Shown in pieces: positions 1-5,408 of a DNA stretch of 5,408 nucleotides (positions within the stretch are counted from its first letter, which is position 1; the number at the start of each line of letters is the position of its first letter). The stretch covers positions 1-5,408 of the forward strand of contig CAUZOL010000418.1 of assembly GCA_963581435.1 (NCBI GenBank). Reading direction: 5' to 3'. This stretch comes from JABISG01 sp963581435. GTDB taxonomy: Bacteria; Planctomycetota; Planctomycetia; Planctomycetales; Planctomycetaceae. The position numbers and the translations under genes were made by a program. The notes below the pieces were generated by a model. It did not search any database, was not told the DNA's origin, and saw only the letters and a list, made by a program, of their open reading frames with translations.

Positions 1-95
1 TCGCACTCATCGCCGCCATGAGAAAACTACTCACCATCCTCAACACCATGCTTCGAAATGGAACCGAATGGAAAAACCAACAGCAAAACACTTGA
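1..95 (+). CDS. IS110-family transposase, C-terminal end (partial at left edge)
   Basis: The frame starting at base 3 reads through 30 codons to a TGA at 93-95. The peptide contains AAMRKLLTILNTMLRNGTEW. The core MRKLLTILN followed by a short RDG/RNG-x-W segment is the usual C-terminus of IS110/IS1111 transposases (Transposase_20 end), known for copying elements through a bridge RNA and a DEDD plus serine active site. Neither catalytic part is in the window, so activity cannot be judged. Everything upstream lies off the left edge. The gene converges on the DUF1501 fragment that ends at 350. Family assignment rests on a short but characteristic motif; subgroup (IS110 or IS1111) cannot be decided. 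Confidence 0.72.
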   Translation, partial: ALIAAMRKLLTILNTMLRNGTEWKNQQQNT

Positions 96-215
96 ACTTC
101 AAGACAGTCGCTACTTGCTGACGGCTTGACACACCCTACGGGCCTTTTTCTGAGGGTCTCGTGTGCTCGGTCCATCGGGACTAAAAATTTCCCCATCTGA
201 TGCACAGGTCACACA
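96..215 (+). other. Non-coding flank downstream of the IS110 transposase; element end not located
   Basis: No reading frame here resembles a protein. As IS110 elements usually lack clear terminal inverted repeats, the boundary cannot be placed by eye. A bulged stem is possible between CACACCCT (130-137) and AGGG plus GTGTG (153-156, 161-165), enclosing a CTTTTTC run. The word CGGCTTGACAC (122-132) recurs with a one-base indel as CGGTTGACAC at 255-264. In IS1111-group elements the bridge RNA is encoded downstream of the transposase, so this stretch could hold one. That is inference from family knowledge, not something the sequence shows. Confidence 0.3.
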
Positions 216-276
216 GGGGATGAAAAGATGTCAGGAACCATTGTTCCGCTTCCCCGGTTGACACCTTTTCTTCTCC
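216..276. repeat. 61-bp imperfect palindrome (REP-like, possible bidirectional terminator)
   Basis: Arms at 216-233 and 259-276 match in 15 of 18 positions as an inverted repeat, with a core of GAAAAGATGTCA against TGACACCTTTTC (11 of 12). A second perfect 5-bp hairpin, GGAAC-CATT-GTTCC, sits inside the left half at 234-247. The arms carry an A-tract on one side and a T-tract on the other, as a bidirectional terminator would. The site lies between the convergent transposase and DUF1501 fragment. The GAAAAG-TGTCAGGAACC wording also recalls dispersed palindromes I associate with RAYT-type repeats in planctomycetes, which is recollection only. IS110 elements often insert at such palindromes. Confidence 0.55.
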
Positions 277-281
277 AATCT

Positions 282-308
282 CGGCGGCGCATCGTTCTGG
301 GGCCGCCG
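282..308 (-). terminator. GC-rich hairpin downstream of the DUF1501 fragment
   Basis: CGGCGGC (282-288) pairs perfectly with GCCGCCG (302-308) across a 13-nt loop. It starts about 40 bases past the DUF1501 stop codon in the direction of its transcription. No T-run follows on that strand, so an intrinsic terminator is not demonstrated. An alternative pairing, TGGGG (298-302) with CCCCA (320-324), is mutually exclusive with it. Confidence 0.3.
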
Positions 309-349
309 CTGCGCTTCGACCCCAGCCACCCGTCGTTTCCATAACCAAA

Positions 350-1440
350 TCACGCACGAATCAACTCGAACACCGGATCGGCGTCGGTGAGAATCTTGTT
401 CGGGCGGTTCTGTGCGTCAATGAGCATGGCGTGCGGGTCGATGCCGAGTTGGTGGTAGATTGTGGCGATGACCTCGTGGACGTGGACCGGGCGGGTTCCC
501 GATTTGCCGCCCCCTTTGTCAGAACTGCCCAGCAGTTGGCCGCGGGTCAGTCCGCCGCCGGCCATTAGAATCGAATAGACGTCGGGCCAATGGTCGCGGC
601 CGCTTTGGCGTTTGTTAATAATCGGCGTGCGGCCCATCTCGCCCATCAGCACAACCAACGTGTCATCCAGTCGCCCGCGCTCGTCCAGATCGGTCAGCAA
701 GGCGGAGACGGCTTGATCCATCGGCGGCAGCAGCGTTTTTTTCAGCCGGCCGAAATTGTCGCGGTGCGTGTCCCAAGAGTTGTTCTTCGAGTAGTTGACC
801 AACACGTAACTCACACCCGCTTCGACCAGCCGCCGGGCTAACAGCGTCCCCTGCCCCATCGCGCTGTTGCCGTACTGCTGGCGGATTTCGGGCGACTCCC
901 GATTGATGTCGAACGCCTGCCGTCCGCGCTGACCGAGCAGCAAGTCGAATGCATCGTCCTGATAGCCGGCCACCGTTTGCACGCCGGCCGTTTGCTCGCG
1001 CGACCGTTTGAGATGATCGAGCGAATCCAACAACGACTTGCGATTCTCCAGCCGCTCCAATCCGATGTCTTTCGGCAGCGTGATCCCCACCGGCAGCGTG
1101 AACGGTCCATTGGCTTTAGCGGGAACGGCACCGGAATCGAATGCTTCGTAGGGAGTTCCCAGCCACGAGGCTCCGCTGAAGTTCGTCCGTCCGCCCAACT
1201 GCGAACGATTGGGGACGGCGATGAAGCGCGGCAGACCGGGCGCGTCGTTGTTCTGCAATTCGTGGGCGACTATCGATCCGACCGACGGAATCTTGTTGAC
1301 GCGCTCGCCGTTGACGCCGGCACGGGGATTGTCCCAGCCGGTCAGAATCCAATGCAAACCGGGGCTGTGATTTCGTGCGGCGCTGTGCACCGAGCGAATC
1401 ACATTAAAACGGTGCGCCTGCGCGGCCACCCATTGCAATG
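350..1440 (-). pseudogene. DUF1501 protein, N-terminally truncated fragment
   Basis: DUF1501 proteins are sulfatase-fold (alkaline-phosphatase-like) proteins, usually of 420-490 residues with a Tat signal, abundant in planctomycetes and often paired with DUF1549/DUF1553 genes. Their function is unproven. The open frame runs from an ATG at 1561 to the TGA at 350 (403 codons), but its first 40-odd residues are arginine/serine/proline-rich with no family resemblance, because there the frame is the antisense-phase shadow of the S9 gene. Family-like sequence begins near residue 45 (VAAQAHRFNVIRSVHSAARN) and continues to the end: NHSPG at 64-68, WDTH at 263-266, GEMGRTP at 307-313 and GRDHWP at 321-326. 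The missing part includes the signal peptide and first strands. A GTG at 1427-1429 could restart translation, but without an export signal. The C-terminus appears complete. I am confident of the family and fairly confident that the gene is broken. Confidence 0.8.
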
Positions 1441-1451
1441 CCCGCCATTGC
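1425..1451. other. Out-of-frame junction between S9 peptidase and DUF1501 gene fragments
   Basis: On the minus strand the S9 frame is family-like until about 1425-1430, while the DUF1501 frame becomes family-like from about 1429. The two frames overlap here in different phases. CCATTGC occurs twice on the plus strand, at 1430-1436 and 1445-1451, which is compatible with short homology at a deletion end but too short to be meaningful alone. At minimum the S9 catalytic domain and roughly the first quarter of DUF1501 are missing, so over 1 kb is absent relative to two intact neighbours. Confidence 0.65.
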
Positions 1452-2479
1452 CTCGTCGGTGAAGTGCGTGATGCGCTGCGGCTTGGGGCCACCGGGGGCA
1501 TACTGATAAACTTCCGGCGGATGCTGAAATGTCTGCCGGATGTAGTAGACCGAACCGTCATCCGCTACGTGCGGTGAACCAATCGATCCACCGTCGGCCA
1601 ATTGCGTCGGCACACTTTCTTCAAGCGCGAGTTCGTACAAGTGAGTGCGAGCCGCGCGCTCGGCGACAAACATGAGGATGCCGTCGGCCGAGAATTCCCA
1701 TTGCGCGGGCGATTGCTCCCACTCGTCGCACCACGCTTCGTGTTTGCCGCTCGCGCGGTCATAGCGGTACAGCCGCGTGCGGTCGGCGTAGAAGTAACGA
1801 TCTTCGGTGCGGCCATAAACAATCGCATCACCATCGGGAGAATAACGCGGCCGAAATGTTCCGGCGGGTGCATCCGCTGTGAGACACTCCGGTTCGCCGC
1901 CATCGAGACTCACACGAAAGATCCGCGATTCGATCTCGTTGCGATCTTCGTTCATTACGATGGCGGAATAAACGATCTCACCGCCATCGGGCGCGATGTC
2001 GAACTGACCGGTCGGCGACATAAAATCGAGCCACGCGGTCGAATTGGGCGTGAGATCGCGGCAAAAATTTGTGGCCAGATCGAAATAAAAACAGTGCGGC
2101 ACCTCATCGCCGGTCAGCCATTGATCCCAGAAGCGGAACAGCCGTTTTTCTGTGGCATGAACGTTGACCGGGTCTTCCTCACGTCGTGCAAGTTCGGTCT
2201 GTGTTGCTTCAACGGTCGCATGTCCGGCAATCAGTTTCGCAACGAATACCAATCCCGAGCCGTCCGGCAACCAGCGGACATCGAGCACACCCAACGGCAT
2301 TTCGGTCAGCGGTTGCGGCTCTCCTCCATCCAACGGCAACAGGTGCAACTGCGGTTTCGCCTTCTCGTCGTCTTGCGGTTTGAGTGTGTACGCCAACCGC
2401 GTGCCATCGGGTGAGAACGCAGGAACGGCGGCCGATGCCTGTTCGCCGCTCATCGGATGGCAGTCGGAACCATCAGCAT

Positions 2480-2496
2480 CCAGCAGCCAGCAGCCA
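2480..2496 (-). repeat. 7-bp tandem duplication that frameshifts the S9 gene
   Basis: The plus strand reads CCAGCAGCCAGCAGCCA: two adjacent copies of CCAGCAG plus the start of a third. On the coding strand this is GCTGCTG twice, between codons for RLWLL and DADG. One copy gives a continuous family-like frame (LWLLDADGSDCHP); two copies lead to a TGA at 2473-2475. Replication slippage is the simplest origin. Two copies only, so it is not a typical phase-variable tract. Confidence 0.75.
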
Positions 2497-2690
2497 CAAT
2501 CGCGTCAACTGTTTTCGCTTCTTCCCCAGCCATGTGGTGACCGGCACGACAAGACGGTCACCACCCGGCGCGGACCGAACAGCTCCCACACGCGGAATTT
2601 GCCACAGGTCCTCGGCCGTGAAACTCCGCTCACCGGGAATCTCCGCATGCACAAGTTTTCCCGGCCGATTGCTGTTGCTCATCGCACTTG

Positions 2691-2696
2691 CTTTCC
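2691..2696 (-). promoter_or_regulatory. Ribosome binding site of the S9 gene
   Basis: On the minus strand GGAAAG lies 8 bases before the ATG at 2682. It supports this ATG as the original start of the S9 gene rather than the internal ATG at 2453. Confidence 0.5.
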
Positions 2697-2714
2697 ATCA
2701 GGAACCACAGTGTC

Positions 2715-2740
2715 TGGGAGGGCGAAGGTCCTGCTGAGTC
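2715..2740. repeat. Degenerate copy of a dispersed planctomycete-type intergenic repeat
   Basis: The spacer between sulfatase and S9 gene contains TGGGAGGGCGAAGGTCCTGC followed by TGAGTC. Read as protein it gives WEGEGPAES. This resembles the widespread repeat that appears in planctomycete genomes as spurious WEGEAPAEP peptides, whose intact form has a GGCTC/GAGCC stem; that stem is weakened in this copy. The comparison is from memory and was not searched. Confidence 0.4.
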
Positions 2741-2788
2741 GCATACGCCCAACGCCGAAAACATCCAGCATCAACCGCACGCAATCCA

Positions 2789-4246
2789 TCATCTCCGTGT
2801 TCGCGTTGAACCGCGTTGTTGCTCCAACTGCTTGGACAGGTGGGCAACGATTTCCGGAAGTTGCAAAAACAGATTCTTCTGTTCGCCGGGATCGCTTTTC
2901 AGGTTGTACAATTGGCCGGTCGCTTCGCCGGCGGCCGGCTTCACGCGTTTGGGTTTGGTGAGAAAACCGCCGCTGCCAATCCAGGGAATGTACTTCCAAT
3001 CCCCCTGTCGAATCGCCAGATCGTTCGGCCCCAGACTTTGCAGCACGATGGAATCTCGAACGGGTTTGTCGCGGTGTTTGCCCAACATCACCGGCAACAG
3101 GCTGACGCTGTCGACACCAGCATCGGTTGGTAGTTTCTCGCCGACGACGGCGGCACAGGTGGCGAGGACATCGACCAACCCCGCGATTTCATCGGTCGTA
3201 CTCCCCCTCGCAACTTTGCCGGGCCAGCGCGCAATCAACGGCATGCGGATGCCACCTTCCCAAATGTCGCCCTTCCGCCCGCGCAATCCGCCGGATGAAT
3301 CGTGTCCGAAATGCTTGACGTCCGGATCGAACCACAGCGGCCCGTTGTCGCTGGAAAACACGACGAGCGTGTTTTTGTCGTACTGCAATTCCTTCAGCGT
3401 TAACAACAACCGGCCGACGACGTCATCGACGTGAACGACAAAATCGCCCATCGTGCCCGCCTTGCTTTTGCCGGCGAACTGTTTGCCCGGCAGCCACGGC
3501 CCATGCGGAGCAGTGAGCGCACAGTAAAGAAAGAACGGTTTCTTCGCGGCGCGGCGATGATGATCTTCGAGGAATGACATCGCTTCCCCGGCGTAGCGTT
3601 CGAGAACCTCTTCGTGCTTGAAGTTCGGCGCCACTTTCCCGGCACGCCAGAAGCGACCCTGATAGACAATCGACAGCCCCTCTTCGTGACTTTCGGCGAT
3701 GGGGATTGTCGCTGGCTGCACGGCACGGCGATCGCGAATGTAGAAATAGGGCGGCTGATCGAGCGATCCGTGTTGGCCGAAAAAGTGATCGAACCCCCGG
3801 TCCATTGGCCCGCCGGTTAACGGTTTCGTTTGATCCTTCACACCGCCGTTGAAACCGCAATGCCACTTGCCGACGCAGGCGGTTTCGTAACCACGGCTTT
3901 TCAGCAGCGACGCCACGGTCGCGCGTCCTTTTTCGATCGTCGGACGCGCTCCCCATCGAAGCGGAGCGCCGCGAAACGGGTAACGGCCGGTCATCAACGA
4001 ATACCGCGAAGGCACACAAACCGCCGCTGCTGAGTAAGCATTGGTAAACCGCATGCCCGCTTTCGCCAGCGCGTCGATGTGCGGCGTAGGGATTTTCGAG
4101 TGCGGGTTGTAGCAAGCCAGATCGCCGTACCCCAAATCGTCGGCAAGAATGACAACAATGTTGGGCGTCTCGGCCGCCGATGTTGTCAACGAAATGGAGA
4201 GTGCAAAAAGAGTAATGCCGCAGCGAAGAGTCAAATCACGAAGCAT
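2789..4246 (-). CDS. Secreted sulfatase (arylsulfatase family, Cys-type)
   Basis: This encodes a 485-residue S1-type sulfatase that hydrolyses sulfate esters; its substrate, probably a sulfated polysaccharide or small ester, cannot be read from the sequence. I chose the ATG at 4246 because a signal peptide begins there (LRDLTLRCG, hydrophobic ITLFALSISL, then TTSAA/E cleavage), placing the enzyme in the periplasm or outside. An ATG at 4309 would add 21 unlikely residues. Active-site parts are all present: metal ligands D36-D37 (ADDLGYGD), C77 in CVPSR for conversion to formylglycine, K127 and H129 (GKWH), H248 (APHGP), D300-N301 (SDNG) and K325 (GRKG). The C-terminal subdomain with LYNLKSDPGEQKNL (446-459) is complete. 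The cysteine needs a formylglycine-generating enzyme or anSME encoded elsewhere. The broken S9 gene follows after 106 bp; the S4 gene is divergent. Confidence 0.93.
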   Translation of the reverse strand: MLRDLTLRCGITLFALSISLTTSAAETPNIVVILADDLGYGDLACYNPHSKIPTPHIDALAKAGMRFTNAYSAAAVCVPSRYSLMTGRYPFRGAPLRWGARPTIEKGRATVASLLKSRGYETACVGKWHCGFNGGVKDQTKPLTGGPMDRGFDHFFGQHGSLDQPPYFYIRDRRAVQPATIPIAESHEEGLSIVYQGRFWRAGKVAPNFKHEEVLERYAGEAMSFLEDHHRRAAKKPFFLYCALTAPHGPWLPGKQFAGKSKAGTMGDFVVHVDDVVGRLLLTLKELQYDKNTLVVFSSDNGPLWFDPDVKHFGHDSSGGLRGRKGDIWEGGIRMPLIARWPGKVARGSTTDEIAGLVDVLATCAAVVGEKLPTDAGVDSVSLLPVMLGKHRDKPVRDSIVLQSLGPNDLAIRQGDWKYIPWIGSGGFLTKPKRVKPAAGEATGQLYNLKSDPGEQKNLFLQLPEIVAHLSKQLEQQRGSTRTRR

Positions 4247-4416
4247 GTCGATCACCGGACCTCTGTTATCGAGAAACACGGATGTCAGCCAGTAGTCATA
4301 GCCGTGCATGCTACCACGAGACGATCAGCAATTCAGGTCCGGCGCAATTGGGAAGTGAGATTTCGGTTGGGTGAGGCGGGTAGCGATTGCATTCGTTATG
4401 CTGTTGGTATCTCGTG

Positions 4417-4422
4417 TACAAT
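4417..4422 (+). promoter_or_regulatory. Candidate -10 element for the S4-domain gene
   Basis: TACAAT lies 54 bases before the TTG start in the 230-bp divergent spacer. No good -35 sits 16-18 bases upstream (bases 4394-4400 read CGTTATG), so this is weak. I see no clear promoter for the divergent sulfatase and nothing else in 4247-4476. Confidence 0.25.
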
Positions 4423-4465
4423 CTGTCGGTGTGTCAGGTCGTCATTCAAATTGATCGAATCTTAT

Positions 4466-4469
4466 GGAG
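4466..4469 (+). promoter_or_regulatory. Shine-Dalgarno site that sets a TTG start for the S4-domain gene
   Basis: GGAG, within GGAGAGG (4466-4472), lies 7 bases before TTG at 4477. The upstream in-frame stretch has no ATG and encodes a Cys/Trp-rich stretch unlike the family, so the start is placed here. Confidence 0.55.
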
Positions 4470-4476
4470 AGGTTTC

Positions 4477-4689
4477 TTGGGAGCAACAGAGGGAAAACGC
4501 GACGCCATTCGGCTCGATCAGTTTCTGAAACTGCGCGGCGTTGCCGGCTCTGGTGGGCAGGCGAAGTTGTTGATTCAGGATGGGCAAGTGACCGTCAACG
4601 GTGAAGTCGAGACACGTCGCGGGCGAAAACTGCAGCCGGGCGATGTCGTTGTCGCGTTGGGGGAAGAACTCGCCGTTGATTCTGCCTGA
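4477..4689 (+). CDS. Small S4-domain RNA-binding protein (YbcJ/YaaA-like)
   Basis: With a TTG start at 4477 the product is 70 residues, the usual size of stand-alone S4 proteins such as YbcJ. The S4 fold fills it: IRLDQFLKLRGVAGSGGQAK (11-30), then LIQDGQVTVNGEVETRRGRK (32-51) and PGDVV (54-58). In this family the helix pair and the VNGE-x-x-x-R loop bind structured RNA; a ribosomal or rRNA role is presumed but unproven. The alternative start, also TTG, at 4387 would give 100 residues, but its extra 30 are unlike the family and have no ribosome site. It is divergent from the sulfatase and ends 12 bases before the end of the convergent flavin-reductase gene; no terminator is visible in the gap. 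Confidence 0.85.
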   Translation: MGATEGKRDAIRLDQFLKLRGVAGSGGQAKLLIQDGQVTVNGEVETRRGRKLQPGDVVVALGEELAVDSA

Positions 4690-4701
4690 GAATAGCGGGC
4701 G

Positions 4702-5265
4702 TTACGCTTCGCGCCAGTCGCGTATCGCGTCGGCATCGCGCGTGGCGTCGGCAATGCGTTGGGCTTTCAATTGCTGAAGCTTTTCCGGCGGAGCCAACGC
4801 CAACATTTGCTGCACGGTGAGCGGTGGTTGTGTGAGATGGCAGTCGGCGTCGATCACTTCGGCCAGATAGACCGTGCGATCGCCGGTTGGCATGTGATTT
4901 TCTACGCGGCAGTCGAGCCAACCGACCGCATCGGTCAGAATCGGGCTGCCGCTGCTTCCGCTGCGGAGTGGCAGGCCGTGAAACTTATCGACATCGCGTC
5001 CCGATTCGAGACCGAACCGCCAGACCCAATCCAATTGTGTTTCATCGAGCAGATGCAGTGCGAACACGCCGCTCGCCTCGATACATTCCCACGTGTGATG
5101 CTGGCAGGCAATGGCAACCAGCACGCGCGGTATCTCCGGAACGATTGAGGCCTGCACGACCGTGGTGGCAATTAACCCGTCGCGGCGTTCGCCATCAGCC
5201 GCCGTCACAACCCACAACTCATTGTCGGTCGCACGAAATAGCTGTTCGGTCGCATCAATGGGCAT
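4702..5265 (-). CDS. Flavin-reductase-like FMN-binding protein
   Basis: The 187-residue product looks like a flavin reductase-like domain (FMN-binding split barrel, as in HpaC or RutF). Features are W18-VVTA, G30 with LIATTVVQASIVPEIPRVLV (31-50), SGVFALHLLDE (65-75), RFGLESGRDVDKFHGL (83-98) and a late strand VYLAEVIDAD (132-141). In relatives it reduces flavin with NAD(P)H for a partner monooxygenase, or acts as a flavoprotein on its own; no monooxygenase is in the window, so the substrate is unknown. The last 40 residues form a charged helical tail (VQQMLALAPPEKLQQLKAQR). The ATG at 5265 follows the stop of the upstream gene by only 6 bases, so the two are likely co-transcribed and perhaps translationally coupled. 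No strong ribosome site precedes it. Confidence 0.85.
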   Translation of the reverse strand: MPIDATEQLFRATDNELWVVTAADGERRDGLIATTVVQASIVPEIPRVLVAIACQHHTWECIEASGVFALHLLDETQLDWVWRFGLESGRDVDKFHGLPLRSGSSGSPILTDAVGWLDCRVENHMPTGDRTVYLAEVIDADCHLTQPPLTVQQMLALAPPEKLQQLKAQRIADATRDADAIRDWREA

Positions 5266-5271
5266 GACGAG

Positions 5272-5408
5272 TCATCGCGTCCGTTTCGACAGGCTGACCA
5301 GCATTGCCTTCTGGTATTCTCGAAAGTCGACGTGGCGGGTGCTTCGATCTTTGAGCAACTTTTCCCAGCGACCAATATACTCGCGATCCTTCTTGTCGAG
5401 TTGCGAAT
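5272..5408 (-). CDS. C-terminal end of an unrecognised protein (partial at right edge)
   Basis: On the minus strand one frame is open from the window edge to a TGA at 5272-5274, giving 45 codons. It is highly charged and helix-prone: DKKDREYIGRWEKLLKDRST, then HVDFREYQKAMLVSLSKRTR. I do not recognise the family. It reads as coding because the stop lies 6 bases before the flavin-reductase ATG and the other frames are less protein-like, but the piece is short. Nothing shows a cofactor site, membrane segment or DNA-binding motif. Confidence 0.55.
   Translation of the reverse strand, partial: SQLDKKDREYIGRWEKLLKDRSTRHVDFREYQKAMLVSLSKRTR

Larger units (their letters stand above)
1404..2682 (-). 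pseudogene. S9-family (prolyl oligopeptidase/acylaminoacyl-peptidase) N-terminal propeller, frameshifted and C-terminally truncated
   Basis: S9C peptidases are about 640-700 residues: a beta-propeller followed by an alpha/beta-hydrolase domain with a Ser-Asp-His triad. Here the N-terminus begins at the ATG at 2682 (FTAEDLWQIPRVGAV, then PVTTW and RLWLL) and stops after 69 codons at a TGA (2473-2475). The rest resumes in another frame (DADGSDCHP, then the 349-codon frame with ATG at 2453). It shows repeated propeller motifs FSPDG, WLPDG, IAPDG, YSPDG, FSADG and VADDG. Removing one 7-bp copy at 2480-2494 rejoins the frames exactly. Likeness to the family ends near HFTDEAMAGIAMG; a stop follows at 1404. 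The whole hydrolase domain, including the GxSxGG nucleophile, is absent, so any product cannot be a peptidase. It lies 106 bp downstream of the sulfatase on the same strand and could have been co-transcribed. Confidence 0.82.

Noticed and set aside
1430..1451. CCATTGC direct repeat at the gene junction as an IS target-site duplication
   Set aside because: Only 8 bases lie between the copies, with no element there; a 7-bp match over this distance is easily chance.
977..1462. 161-codon open frame on the plus strand
   Set aside because: Antisense to the DUF1501 fragment; low-complexity, no family likeness.
1602..2414. 270-codon open frame on the plus strand
   Set aside because: It lies antisense to the S9 propeller, has no recognisable domain, and its Arg/Gly-rich composition is that of an antisense shadow in GC-rich DNA.
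2164..2961. 265-codon open frame on the plus strand
   Set aside because: It spans the S9 start, the spacer and the sulfatase C-terminus on the opposite strand. It is Ser/Pro/Arg-rich, with no domain and no ribosome site noticed.
2679..2999. 106-codon frame just upstream of the S9 start, overlapping its ATG
   Set aside because: Most of it is an out-of-phase copy of the sulfatase C-terminus; no independent coding signal.
3423..4115. 230-codon open frame on the minus strand
   Set aside because: It lies in another phase of the sulfatase gene, whose own frame holds every catalytic motif; the Arg-rich product is a shadow.
1..5408. CRISPR array, tRNA, rRNA, riboswitch or a new defence-type gene set
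   Set aside because: No regularly spaced repeats, cloverleaf or conserved RNA core was seen, and the intact genes are common housekeeping or catabolic families with no shared system evident.

Overview
The window looks like a piece of a planctomycete chromosome or of a close PVC relative. It carries an exported Cys-type sulfatase, a DUF1501 protein, a WD40-like-propeller S9 peptidase and an IS110 transposase tail. It also has short palindromic and dispersed repeats of a kind I associate with that phylum. Base composition is moderately GC-rich. Taxonomy is inferred from this gene mix, since there is no rRNA or marker gene.

Layout from left to right: (1) 1-95, the last 30 codons of an IS110-family transposase on the plus strand. 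(2) 96-349, a gene-free stretch with the presumed downstream flank of that element, a 61-bp imperfect palindrome and a GC hairpin just past the end of the next gene. (3) 350 to about 1430, minus strand, the C-terminal part of a DUF1501 protein without its N-terminus. (4) about 1425-2682, minus strand, the N-terminus and beta-propeller of an S9 prolyl-oligopeptidase-family protein without its catalytic domain, also broken by a 7-bp tandem duplication. (5) 2683-2788, a short spacer with a degenerate dispersed repeat. (6) 2789-4246, minus strand, an intact sulfatase with a signal peptide. (7) 4247-4476, a divergent intergenic region. (8) 4477-4689, plus strand, a small S4-domain RNA-binding protein with a probable TTG start. 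(9) 4702-5265, minus strand, a flavin-reductase-like FMN-binding protein, convergent with the S4 gene. (10) 5272-5408, minus strand, the C-terminal end of an unrecognised protein just upstream of the flavin reductase and probably in the same operon.

The most notable feature is the state of the left half. Two unrelated genes, S9 peptidase and DUF1501, meet out of frame near 1425-1440, each missing the part that should lie on the other side of the join. The S9 gene has a second, independent lesion. This is either genuine deletion and decay near an IS110 element or a misassembly. The sulfatase, S4, flavin-reductase and right-edge genes look intact and ordinary. I see no convincing new multi-gene system, CRISPR array, tRNA or rRNA.
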